The notes beneath the pieces were generated by a model, which saw only the letters and a list, made by a program, of their open reading frames with translations, was not told where the DNA came from and searched no databases. Position numbers and translations under genes: made by a program. From DASQFQ01 sp963730115 (GTDB taxonomy: Bacteria; Actinomycetota; Thermoleophilia; Solirubrobacterales; Solirubrobacteraceae): DNA of 64,000 nt. Location of the stretch: positions 124,001 to 188,000 of the forward strand of contig CAVSQM010000004.1 in the NCBI GenBank assembly GCA_963730115.1, written 5' to 3'. Positions 42,675 through 50,946 of this stretch are shown one piece after another (within the stretch, counting starts at the first letter, position 1; each line of letters begins with the position of its first letter).

Positions 42675-43171
42675 GCATCACGCCGGCACAGACCGTCGGG
42701 CCCTACTTCGCGATCGGGCTGCCGTGGGACGACGGGCCCGAGGTCGTCCCCGACGGCGACGTCTGGATCCGCGGCCACATCCTCGACGGCGACCGCGACC
42801 CGATCCCCGACGCGCTGATCGAGACCTGGCAGGCCGACCCCTCGGGCCGCTACGAGGTCGAGGGCTTCCGCGGCTTCGGCCGCACGCCGACCGACGAGGA
42901 GGGCGCCTACGCGATCCGGACCGTCAAGCCGGGCCCGGTCGGCGACCAGGCGCCGCACATCGCCGTGACGCTGTTCGCGCGCGGGCTGCTGCATCGCGTC
43001 GTGACGCGGGTCTACTTCCCGGAGGACGCGGAGCTGCACGCCGGCGACCCGGTGCTGAGCGGGCTCGACGAGGCGGCGCGGGCGACGCTGGTCGCGGTGG
43101 CGGAGGAGGACGGGTACCGTTTCGACGTGCGCCTCCAAGGTCCCGATGAGACCGTCTTCTTCGCGCTCTGA
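42671..43171 (+). CDS. pcaG: Protocatechuate 3,4-dioxygenase alpha subunit
   Basis: This is a 166-residue alpha subunit of the dioxygenase. It has the same fold as PcaH but lacks the full set of iron ligands, as is normal for PcaG: PAQTVGPYFAIGLPW, IETWQADPSGRYE and APHIAVTLFARGLLHR. It completes the ring-cleaving complex with PcaH. The IclR-type gene begins inside its last codons, indicating tight co-expression. Confidence 0.92.
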   Translation: MSITPAQTVGPYFAIGLPWDDGPEVVPDGDVWIRGHILDGDRDPIPDALIETWQADPSGRYEVEGFRGFGRTPTDEEGAYAIRTVKPGPVGDQAPHIAVTLFARGLLHRVVTRVYFPEDAELHAGDPVLSGLDEAARATLVAVAEEDGYRFDVRLQGPDETVFFAL

Positions 43172-43982
43172 GGGCGAGGAGGGGCGGGCGCCGCACTTCG
43201 TGCAATCGCTCGAGCGCGGCCTCGCGGTCATCCGGGCGTTCGACGAGCACAACGTGGAGATGACGCTGTCGGACGTCGCGCGGTCGACGGGCCTGACGCG
43301 GGCGGCGGCGCGGCGGTTCCTGCTCACGCTGGCCGACCTCGGCTACGTGCGGACCGACGGGCGCTGGTTCTCGCTCAGCCCGCGGGTGCTCGAGCTCGGC
43401 TACGCGTACCTGTCGTCGCTGTCGCTGCCGGAGGTGGCCGAGCCGCACCTCGAGCGGCTGGTGGCCGAGGTGCACGAGTCGTCGTCGGTGTCGGTGCTGG
43501 ACGGCGACGACATCGTGTACGTGGCGCGCGTGCCGACGTCACGGATCATGACCGTGTCGATCAACGTCGGGACGCGGTTCCCGGCGTACGCGACGTCGAT
43601 GGGGCGGGTGCTTCTCTCCGGCCTTCCGGACGAGCAGCTCGACGGCTATCTCGCCGGCGTCGAGCTCCGGCCGCTCTCGCCGCGGACGGTCACCTCGAAG
43701 GATGCGCTGCGCGCCGAGCTGGTGAAGGTGCGCCGCCAGGGCTGGGCGCTCGTGGACCAGGAGCTCGAGGAGGGCCTGCGGTCCGTCGCCGCCCCGATCC
43801 GCGACCGCGGAGGCGCGATCGTGGCGGCGGTGAACCTGTCCGCGCACGCGAGCCGGATGACGATCGAGGCGGCGCGGCGCGGCTTGATCCCGCCGCTGCT
43901 GGCCACCGCGGCGCGGATCGAGGCCGACCTGCGGGCGGCCTCGACGAACGGCCCGAGGCGCTCCGCGGGGACATCCCGATGA
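43146..43982 (+). CDS. IclR-family regulator (PcaR/PobR-like)
   Basis: This is a 278-residue regulator with the IclR N-terminal winged helix (about 18-80, with SLERGLAVIRAFDE and LSDVARSTGLTRAAARRFL) and the ligand-binding domain (about 95-260, with SMGRVLLSGL and GWALVDQELEEGLRSVAAPI). PcaR, PcaU and PobR of this family sense protocatechuate, 4-hydroxybenzoate or 3-oxoadipate and control the pca genes. It is inside the operon it probably controls, with the operator candidate at 39231-39253. Whether it activates or represses cannot be read here. Confidence 0.88.
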   Translation: MRPSSSRSEGEEGRAPHFVQSLERGLAVIRAFDEHNVEMTLSDVARSTGLTRAAARRFLLTLADLGYVRTDGRWFSLSPRVLELGYAYLSSLSLPEVAEPHLERLVAEVHESSSVSVLDGDDIVYVARVPTSRIMTVSINVGTRFPAYATSMGRVLLSGLPDEQLDGYLAGVELRPLSPRTVTSKDALRAELVKVRRQGWALVDQELEEGLRSVAAPIRDRGGAIVAAVNLSAHASRMTIEAARRGLIPPLLATAARIEADLRAASTNGPRRSAGTSR

Positions 43983-45184
43983 GCCGGGCCGCGGACGCCG
44001 TCGCCCGGGAGCGCTCGGGCGACACCCCCGTGCGCGCGGTGCTCGGCGTCATGGGCGCGATCGTGCTGCTGGCGCTGAACCTGCGGACGCTGGTCGCAGG
44101 GCTGCCGCCGCTGCTCGACAACATCCGCGACGACCTCGGGCTGTCGGGCCTCGCCGGCGGCCTGCTGACCACGCTCCCGGTGCTCGGCTTCGGCGCCTTC
44201 GCCCCGCTCGCCCCGCGGCTCTCGCGCCGCGTGTCGATCGAGCGGCTGCTCGTCGCCTGCGCGCTGCTCACCGCGGTGGCGGCGGCGTTGCGCGGCGCGG
44301 GCGGCGTGGCGCCGTTGTTCGCGGGCTGCGCGCTGGCCGGCTTCGCGGTCGCCATCGCGCAGGCGCTGATCCCCGTCTTCATCCGCACCTGCCACCCGGA
44401 GGCGACCGGCCTGCTGACCGGCGCCTACTCGATGTCGCTGACGCTGGGCGCCGCGCTGGCGGCTGCCCTGGCGGTGCCGCTCGAGGAGTGGCTCGGGTCG
44501 TGGGAGGCCTCGCTGGCCGCCTGGTCGGTGCCCGCGCTGATCGCCGCCGCCGTGTGGGCACCGAGCGCGCTGCGGCCGGGCACGATCGTCCGTGGCACGG
44601 CGCCGCCCGGGCTGTGGGGCTCCGGGCTGGCGTGGAACGTGAGCCTGTTCATGGGCGTGCAGTCGATGGCGTTCTACGCGGGGCTGAGCTGGATCCCGAC
44701 GATCCTCGAGGACAACGGCTACTCGGCGGGCTCGGCGGGTGCGCTGCAGGCCCTGAGCGCGCTCGTGCAACTCGTGCCGGCGTTCCTGCTGCCGGTGCTC
44801 GCGGCACGTCGGCGCAACCAGGTCGGGCTGCTGTGGTGGATCGTCGCCCTCCAGCTGGCGGGCGCGGTCGGCCTGCTGCTGTGGATCGACGCCGCGCCGC
44901 TGTGGATCGTCGTGCTCGGCATCGGCCAGGGCGGCGCGCTCGGGCTCGGGCTCATCCTGCCGGTGCTGCGGGGCGGCGGGGCGGCGTCGGTGGCCGCGCT
45001 GACCGCGATGTCGCTGTGCGTCGGCTACATCGTGGCGGCGGCCGGGCCGTGGCTGCTGGGCGCCGTCCACGACGCGGCGGGAGGCTGGACCCTCGCGCTG
45101 ATCGTGTTCGCCGGAATCTGCGTGCTGGAGCTCGCGCCGGGGCTGCCCGCCTCGCGCGCCCGCACGCTCGAGGGGAGGACCTGA
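43979..45184 (+). CDS. MFS transporter, CynX/NimT-like
   Basis: This is a 401-residue transporter with about 12 transmembrane helices of the major facilitator superfamily. The LNLRTLVAGLPPLLDNIRDDLGL start and the pairs of helices fit the cyanate/nitroimidazole (CynX/NimT) group, not the aromatic-acid AAHS group. Its place between iclR and pobA suggests uptake of 4-hydroxybenzoate, protocatechuate or a related acid. It is coupled to both neighbours by overlaps (ATGA upstream, TGATG downstream). Confidence 0.88.
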   Translation: MSRAADAVARERSGDTPVRAVLGVMGAIVLLALNLRTLVAGLPPLLDNIRDDLGLSGLAGGLLTTLPVLGFGAFAPLAPRLSRRVSIERLLVACALLTAVAAALRGAGGVAPLFAGCALAGFAVAIAQALIPVFIRTCHPEATGLLTGAYSMSLTLGAALAAALAVPLEEWLGSWEASLAAWSVPALIAAAVWAPSALRPGTIVRGTAPPGLWGSGLAWNVSLFMGVQSMAFYAGLSWIPTILEDNGYSAGSAGALQALSALVQLVPAFLLPVLAARRRNQVGLLWWIVALQLAGAVGLLLWIDAAPLWIVVLGIGQGGALGLGLILPVLRGGGAASVAALTAMSLCVGYIVAAAGPWLLGAVHDAAGGWTLALIVFAGICVLELAPGLPASRARTLEGRT

Positions 45185-46347
45185 TGGAGACGCAGGTGGG
45201 CATCGTCGGTGCGGGGCCGGCCGGGCTGACGCTCGCGCGGCTGCTCGAGCTGCGCGGCATCTCGTCCGTGGTCATCGAGGCGCGCTCGCGCGAGTACGTC
45301 GAGAAGCGGGTGCGGGCCGGCGTGCTCGAGCAGCGGACGGTCGACTGCCTGACGGAGGCGGGTGTCGCCGGTCGGCTGCACGAGGAGGGCATGGTCCACG
45401 AGGGAATCGAGCTGCGATTCGGCGGCCAGGGGCACCGCATCGACTTCACAGCGCTGACGGGCGGGAAGACGATCACGGTCTACGGGCAGCAGGAGGTGGT
45501 CAAGGACCTGATCGCGGCGCGCCTGGAGTCCGACCTGCCGCTGCTGTTCGAGGTCTCCGACGTCGCGGTCGACGTCGACCGCCCCGCGGTGTCGTTCACG
45601 CACGAGGGCTCGCCGGTGGAGCTCGCCTGCGACGTCGTCGCCGGCTGCGACGGCTTCCACGGCGTCTGCCGCGAGACGATCGCCGACCACCTGACCGTGT
45701 TCGAGCGCGTCTATCCGTTCGCCTGGCTCGGCATCCTCGCGCGGTCGAAGCCGTCCTCCGAGGAGCTGATCTACGCGAACCACGAGCGCGGCTTCGCACT
45801 CCACTCGATGCGCTCCCCCTCGGTCGTCCGCTCCTACCTCCAGGTCACCCCCGACGAGGACATCGACGAGTGGCCCGACGACCGCATCTGGGAGGAGCTC
45901 AACGCCCGCTTCGAGCTCGACGGCGGCTTCTCGCTCAACGAGGGCGAGATCTTCGAGAAGGGCGTCACGCCGATGCGCTCGTTCGTGGCCGAGCCGATGC
46001 AGCACAACAAGCTCTTCCTCGCCGGCGACGCCGCCCACATCGTCCCGCCGACGGGCGCGAAGGGCATGAACGTGGCGATCGCCGACGTCGAGATCCTCGC
46101 CGCCGCGCTCGAGCGCTTCTCCGCCTCGGGCGACGAGAGCGGGCTGACGTCCTACTCCGCCGACTGCCTCCGCCGGGTCTGGCGGGTCCAGCACTTCTCG
46201 TTCTTCATGACCTCGATGCTCCATCGCCCGGCGGACCAGGACCCGTTCGAGGCCCAGCTCCAGCGTGCGCAGCTCGAGTACGTGTGCCGTTCGGAGGCGG
46301 CGGCGCGGTCGCTGGCGGAGAACTACGTGGGCCTGGATCGGGTCTGA
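45184..46347 (+). CDS. pobA: 4-hydroxybenzoate 3-monooxygenase
   Basis: This is a 387-residue FAD-dependent hydroxylase converting 4-hydroxybenzoate to protocatechuate with NAD(P)H and O2. FAD motifs are GAGPAG (9-14), the DG motif in GCDGFHGVCR and the GD motif in LAGDAAHIVPPTGAKGMN. The TVYGQQEVVKDL and YPFAWLGILA segments are typical of PobA. GGGGAGGA precedes the ATG, which overlaps the MFS gene stop. It feeds the PcaHG dioxygenase directly. It is the last gene of the pca operon. Confidence 0.93.
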   Translation: METQVGIVGAGPAGLTLARLLELRGISSVVIEARSREYVEKRVRAGVLEQRTVDCLTEAGVAGRLHEEGMVHEGIELRFGGQGHRIDFTALTGGKTITVYGQQEVVKDLIAARLESDLPLLFEVSDVAVDVDRPAVSFTHEGSPVELACDVVAGCDGFHGVCRETIADHLTVFERVYPFAWLGILARSKPSSEELIYANHERGFALHSMRSPSVVRSYLQVTPDEDIDEWPDDRIWEELNARFELDGGFSLNEGEIFEKGVTPMRSFVAEPMQHNKLFLAGDAAHIVPPTGAKGMNVAIADVEILAAALERFSASGDESGLTSYSADCLRRVWRVQHFSFFMTSMLHRPADQDPFEAQLQRAQLEYVCRSEAAARSLAENYVGLDRV

Positions 46348-46351
46348 CCGC

Positions 46352-47014
46352 GTGCTGAGCGACGCCATCGGCGACCTGCTCCCGGCCGCCGTGGCCGTCG
46401 CGCTCAGCCCGATCCCGATCGTCGCGATCGTCCTCGTCCTCGGGGCGCCTCACGCCCGCACGGCGGGCCCGGCGTTCGCGGCCGGCTGGATCGCCGGGCT
46501 GGCCGTCGTGAGCGTCTTGGTGGTGCTCGTCATCGGAGGCGGCGCCGACCCGGACGGCGACGATCCGGGCCTCAACTGGCTGCAGCTCGCGCTCGGAGTC
46601 CTGTTCCTGGGGATGGCCGCGCAGCAATGGACGAAGCGGCCGAAGCCCGGCGAGGAGCCCGAGACGCCGGACTGGATGGCCACCATCGACAGCGCGACGG
46701 CGCCACGCGCCGCGGTGCTCGGCGCCGCCCTCTCGGGCGCGAACCCGAAGAACCTCGCGCTCACCCTCACCGCCTCGGCATCGATCGTCGAGGCCGGCCT
46801 CGACGATGCCGACACCGCGATCGCCGTCGCGGTGTTCGTCGCCATCGGATCGCTGACCGTCGCCGGGGCGGTGCTGTTCTACCTCGTCGACGCCGACCGG
46901 GCCGCCCGCCCGCTCGGCGCGATCAAGCAGTTCATGTCCGACCACAACGCGGTGATCATGATGGTCGTCCTGCTGCTGCTCGGGGCCAAGCTGATCGGCG
47001 ACGGCCTCCCTTAG
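46352..47014 (+). CDS. GAP-family (LysE-like) membrane protein
   Basis: This is a 220-residue membrane protein with six predicted helices, beginning with AAVAVALSPIPIVAIVLVLG, a pattern of the GAP (Sap, sulfolipid-1-addressing) family in the LysE transporter clan, and then LSGANPKNLALTLTA. It probably moves a lipid or small molecule. GTG 46352 lies 4 bases after the pobA stop, so it may be co-transcribed, but a metabolic link is not obvious. It converges on the arginase-family gene. Confidence 0.78.
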   Translation: MLSDAIGDLLPAAVAVALSPIPIVAIVLVLGAPHARTAGPAFAAGWIAGLAVVSVLVVLVIGGGADPDGDDPGLNWLQLALGVLFLGMAAQQWTKRPKPGEEPETPDWMATIDSATAPRAAVLGAALSGANPKNLALTLTASASIVEAGLDDADTAIAVAVFVAIGSLTVAGAVLFYLVDADRAARPLGAIKQFMSDHNAVIMMVVLLLLGAKLIGDGLP

Positions 47015-47785
47015 AGCAACCGCAGCACGCCGAGCGCCGCGTCGCGGACGCCACCCGTAGGTGTCGAACGCCGGGTCGTAGGCGGACAGCGTCACGGCCG
47101 CGAGCTCCGCGTGTGCGGTGACGGCCCGCACCGTGTCGAGCAGCTCGTCGGGGCTCAACCCCGGCGGCACCGCGTACTGGTTCGCTTGGCCGTAGGCCGG
47201 ATCGAGGACGTCGAGGTCGATGTGCAGGCTCACCCGCTCGGCCGCCGGGAGGACGCCGCGGCCCTCGGCGATCGCGGACGCGTCGAGCCGCGCGCGCTCC
47301 GCGGGGTCGAGGTCGCGGGCGCCGACGAGCACGACGCGATCGGCCGGCACGGGCGCGAAGCCCGGGACGGTGGCGCACAGCGCCGACCAGCAGTCGCCGA
47401 CCGTCATCGACAGCGCGCAGCCGTCGAAGAAGCCGGTCTCGGTGGTCTCCGGCGTGTTGAAGTCGGCGTGGCAGTCCAGCCACACGAGGCCGAGCCCGTC
47501 GGCGCCCACCCCCGCGACGACCGCCTGCTGGGTGTGGCAGTTGCCGGTCATGACGACCGGCAGCGCGCCGCGCCCGCGCGCGCCGGCGACCGCTCGCGCG
47601 ACCTGCCGGTTGAGGTCGAAGCACGCGCCGATCTCGTTGCCGAACGGGGCGCTGAGGCTGAGCCGCTCCACGCGGCTCGGGCGGAGCGCCTCGACGGCGC
47701 CGGCCTCGAGCGCGAGCGGCCCGGCGCCCATGCCGACGCCCTCGCGGCCGAGCACGTAGGGGACGACGATGAGCTCGGCCGTCAT
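47011..47785 (-). CDS. Arginase/agmatinase family protein (frame break near the C-terminus)
   Basis: This is a protein of about 257 residues of the ureohydrolase fold. Metal-binding motifs are GNCHTQQ (in place of GGDHS), LDCHADFN (DAHxD region) and HIDLDVLDP. Such enzymes cleave guanidino compounds or act as formiminoglutamase-like enzymes; substitutions in the first motif make the substrate uncertain. The frame of most of the gene reads past the expected end, while AALGVLRLL and the TAA stop at 47011 are in another frame after a slip near 47055. The ATG is at 47785. Its end meets the GAP gene. Confidence 0.8.
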
Positions 47786-49299
47786 CGCCTCAGCCGGTAG
47801 ACCCGGCGTACGCTGCGCACGGCCCCCGTCCCGTCGCCCCCGCGCGCGGTGACGGTGGCCGTCCCGCCCCCTCGCAGGAGCGCGCGGCCGGCGGCGGTCA
47901 GATTCACGTCGGCGACGATGTCGCCCGCCTCGCGGTAGCGACCGCGGCCGACGAGGACGCCTCCCGCCCGCGCCTCGAGCCGGCCGCGGCAGCGACCCAG
48001 CGCGAAGACGGGACACGCGAGCTCGACGGCGAACGCCCGGTCCACGATCGCCTGCCGCCGCGAGCCCGTGAACCGCACGTGGACACCCACCTGGCGCTGC
48101 TCGCAGCCCGACGCCCGCTCGCGCCGGTCGCCGATCAGCCGATCGCGGCCCGCGCCGCACCGGACCCGGTCCACGCGCCGATCGGAGGCGGCGATCAGGT
48201 CGCGGCCCGGCCCGCCGGCGAAGCGGTCGACCTCGGTCGAGTCCACGAGGCGGTCGGCGCCGGCGCCGCCGCTGACGCGATCGCGGCCGTCGCGCTCGCC
48301 GGCCACGCCCTCGGCGAAGCCGCCCCCGAGTACGTCGTTGCCCGGTCCCCCGCTCACGACGTCGTCGCCTTCGAGCGCGTGCACCTCGTCCCGTCCGGCG
48401 CCGGCGTCGATCAGGTCTCTGCGGTCAGAGCCGGTGACGTCGTCGTTGCCGGAGCCGGCGACCACCACACAGCCCAGCCCGCACTCGATGGAGTCGGCGC
48501 CCGCTCCCCCTTCCGCGCGTCCGCCGGCGACGCTCACGGAGTCCGCGCCGCCGCGCGCGACGATGACGTCGGGGCCACCCTCGCCGCCGCCGAGGCTGTT
48601 GTCGCCGTCGGTGCCGGTGATGGTGTCGGCCCCGGCGCCGCCCTCGACGCTCTCGATCGAGATCAGCCGCTCCAGCTCGCCGGGCTCGCCACCGAGCCCT
48701 GTCGAGAGGTCGACGAGAAGCGCGCCCGAGCGCTCCGCGTAGGAGACGGTGTCGTCGCCCGGCCCGCCGTCGATCACGTCGCCGTCGGGGGCGCCGGGCG
48801 CGTCGCCGTCGGTGAGCCGGTCGGTGCCGTCGCCGCCGCGCAGCACGTCACGCCCGCCGCCACCGTCGATCGAGTCGCCGAACGGGCCGCCCTGGACGTC
48901 GTCGTCGCCGGGGCCGGCGGAGACGACGACGGCCCACCTGGTGTTCGGCGCGACGATGACGAAGCGGTCGTTGCCATCGCCGAGGTCGACGGTGAAGCGC
49001 CCCGCCGCGCCGGGCCCGTCGCAGACCACGGCGGTCGGCGTCGCCGGCGTGCAGAGCCCGCCGGGCACGACGGCGGCTGCGGTGTCCGCCACCTCGACGC
49101 GATAGCCGCCCCCGACGGACGAGACGGTCGCGGTCAGGTTGCTCGCCTCGCCGGGCTCGGCGGCGATGGCGAGGTCGAACACGCTGACCTCGGGGCCCTT
49201 GAACCCGCCCTCGATGTGCGTCGAGCCGGTGACCGTCGCCGCCCGCGCGGGCGGCGCGAGCAGCAGCAGTGAGACCGCGGCGAGGAGGGCGATTCGCAT
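47782..49299 (-). CDS. Secreted calcium-binding protein with RTX-like repeats
   Basis: This is a secreted protein of about 505 residues. A Sec signal (ALLAAVSLLLLAPPARA) is followed by an N-terminal domain and then about a dozen glycine/aspartate repeats of the RTX (hemolysin-type, GGxGxDxUx) kind, e.g. GGPGDDTVSY, GGAGADTITG, GSGNDDVTG and GGPGNDVLGG. These bind calcium outside the cell. A C-terminal domain (about 415-505) has a cysteine pair. The start MRIALLAAV (49299) is chosen over GTG 49308. It is upstream of the arginase-family gene with a 4-base overlap. Confidence 0.85.
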   Translation of the reverse strand: MRIALLAAVSLLLLAPPARAATVTGSTHIEGGFKGPEVSVFDLAIAAEPGEASNLTATVSSVGGGYRVEVADTAAAVVPGGLCTPATPTAVVCDGPGAAGRFTVDLGDGNDRFVIVAPNTRWAVVVSAGPGDDDVQGGPFGDSIDGGGGRDVLRGGDGTDRLTDGDAPGAPDGDVIDGGPGDDTVSYAERSGALLVDLSTGLGGEPGELERLISIESVEGGAGADTITGTDGDNSLGGGEGGPDVIVARGGADSVSVAGGRAEGGAGADSIECGLGCVVVAGSGNDDVTGSDRRDLIDAGAGRDEVHALEGDDVVSGGPGNDVLGGGFAEGVAGERDGRDRVSGGAGADRLVDSTEVDRFAGGPGRDLIAASDRRVDRVRCGAGRDRLIGDRRERASGCEQRQVGVHVRFTGSRRQAIVDRAFAVELACPVFALGRCRGRLEARAGGVLVGRGRYREAGDIVADVNLTAAGRALLRGGGTATVTARGGDGTGAVRSVRRVYRLRR

Positions 49300-49309
49300 C
49301 GCGCGCACC

Positions 49310-49612
49310 CTAACCGCGCGCCGCGCGGACCGCGGCAGCCTGCCGCGCGTCCATCCACATCTCCCAGCGCCCCGAGGCGGAGTGGCGCTCGTCGAGGAAC
49401 CGGTACGGACGGCGGCCGCCGAACTCGAGCATGCGGGTGCGCCCGGCGCCGCCCAGCACGGAGGCGATCCGGCGGTCGGGCCAGCCCAGCGCGTCCTCGA
49501 TGACCGGGAACGGCCGCGGGCGGTCGGGCGAGCGGGACAGCTCGTCGAGCAGCTCCCGCATCAGGTCGCTGCCGCGGTCGTAGTACGCCGCGATCTCGTC
49601 CGCGCCGGTCAT
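49310..49612 (-). CDS. Hypothetical protein, DUF6416-like
   Basis: This is a 100-residue protein rich in helices with a likely winged-helix pattern: ELLDELSRSPDRPRPFPVIED, ALGWPDRRIASVLGGAGRT and RRPYRFLDERHSASGRWEMWM. It resembles DUF6416, which I recall as a possible DNA-binding family, but I am not certain. It starts 11 bases upstream of the RTX-repeat gene on the minus strand. Confidence 0.6.
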   Translation of the reverse strand: MTGADEIAAYYDRGSDLMRELLDELSRSPDRPRPFPVIEDALGWPDRRIASVLGGAGRTRMLEFGGRRPYRFLDERHSASGRWEMWMDARQAAAVRAARG

Positions 49613-49634
49613 CGCGTTCGCGGGAGCGTGCTCG

Positions 49635-50039
49635 TCAGCCGTCGAGGGTCGCCCTCGCTGCCGCGGCGTCCGCCGGGTCCATGCGACCGTGGTCGACCTC
49701 GAGCGTGAGCTGCTGCTCGAACTGCTCGCGCGTGAGGTCGCCGAGCTGCACCGCCTCGGCCCAGGCCATCGCGGCGCTCGCCCGCCCGTCGCGCATCGCC
49801 TGCTTGCGCCCCGGCGAGCCCATCCACAGCTCCCACTCGATCTCGACCCGGCCGGCGTCGCGCGGATCGACGCGCACCGGCAGCTCGACGCCCGCCGGGA
49901 TCTTGTTGCCGATGCTGGAGAAGCCGAGGTTCTCGGCCTTCTTGGGGACCTTGAAGCGCTGGGCGACGAGATACGGCTCCGCGCCGGGCACGGTCACCTG
50001 GAGCGTGAAACCCTCGAGCCATCCGTCGCGTCGCCCCAT
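49635..50039 (-). CDS. Conserved hypothetical protein
   Basis: This is a 134-residue soluble protein. The N-terminal half has beta-strand-like sequence (LEGFTLQVTVPGAEPYLVAQRFKVP; VELPVRVDPRDAGRVEIEW). The C-terminal half is helical, ending in MDPADAAAARATL, a short oligomerisation-like tail seen in some actinobacterial small proteins. No function is recognised. It is divergent from the LQRTAGN-motif gene at 50076 across 36 bp. Confidence 0.65.
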   Translation of the reverse strand: MGRRDGWLEGFTLQVTVPGAEPYLVAQRFKVPKKAENLGFSSIGNKIPAGVELPVRVDPRDAGRVEIEWELWMGSPGRKQAMRDGRASAAMAWAEAVQLGDLTREQFEQQLTLEVDHGRMDPADAAAARATLDG

Positions 50040-50075
50040 GCGCCGGACCCTATCCGCGTCGGATAGCGTCGGTCC

Positions 50076-50919
50076 ATGCAGGAGCGCGTCGCGGCCGAGA
50101 CGACCACCGAGGCGGCTGCCGAGCCGGCGGTGGCGGGCGCCGCGGGCCCGCTCGCGGCGCGGCAGATCCTCGCGCTCCAGCGGACCGCCGGCAACCACGC
50201 GGTCACCCGCTACCTCGCGCGCCAGGAGCTCAAGTGGGATCCGAGCCTGATCCCCGCCGACTCCTCCCCCGCCGCCGGAGGGTTCCGGCCCGACCGCTTC
50301 GTCTTCATCCTCGGGGCCAAGGACGACGAGGCGCTCGCCACCGCCAAGGCGCACTACACGTCGGCGCTGATGTCATCGCCGTTCCGCAAGGTCATCGTGC
50401 GCGAGGACATGGCCGACCCGACGCTGGCCGGCATCTTCGACTACCTGAGCGCGATCAAGTACCCGCTCGCCGAGATCACGCTGGTCGTCCACGGCAACCC
50501 CGACGGCGGCGCTCAACGAGGGCCAGATCAGCGACAAGACGCGCATCCGGCTGCAGGCCTGCTTCGGCGGTCACGGCCCGCGCATGGTCAACCTGCTCGA
50601 CCGCGCGTTCGGCGAAGGCGAGGGCCTGGTGATCGCGCCGACGGTCGAGGTCGCCTACGGCAAGTCGCTCGGCGACCTCGACCTCGGCAGCTACCAGGAC
50701 GACGAGGCCGGCCACCACGTGGGCCAGGCGATCAAGGACAACGACGAGATGTGGGCCGAGCTCGGGCGGCTCGCGAGCGAGGACTCGCACACGGGCCCCG
50801 ACGGCGAGACGCAGTGGCTCTACCTCGCCAACGCGTACACACAGGGCGTGAAGGTGGGCTACGAGGACGACCCCGCGCTGTACACCAAGTCGGTCTACTA
50901 CTCGCCCAAGGAGATCTGA
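50076..50919 (+). CDS. Putative caspase-like (clan CD) protein with an LQRTAGN leader (frame break)
   Basis: This is a protein of about 281 residues. The eCIS-type motif LQRTAGNHAV is at residues 34-43, the same position as in the protein at 23559-24485, then a domain starting at RPDRFVFILGAKDDEA. The segment ITLVVHGNPDGG supplies a His (H139) and, after a frame slip near 50505-50512, IRLQACFGGHGP a Cys, the His-Cys pair of caspase/gingipain/CHAT-type proteases. The C-terminal part runs to 50919 in the second frame. A two-base GC deletion would explain the slip. There is no signal peptide. The protease call is inference from two motifs. Confidence 0.6.
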
Positions 50920-50946
50920 CGCGCCGCACCGGGTAGGACCCGCGCC

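Noticed and set aside
48079..49272. Regular DNA repeats that might be a CRISPR or tandem-repeat array
   Set aside because: They arise from the coding of GGxGxD protein repeats in the RTX-like gene. Unit lengths vary and there are no spacers.
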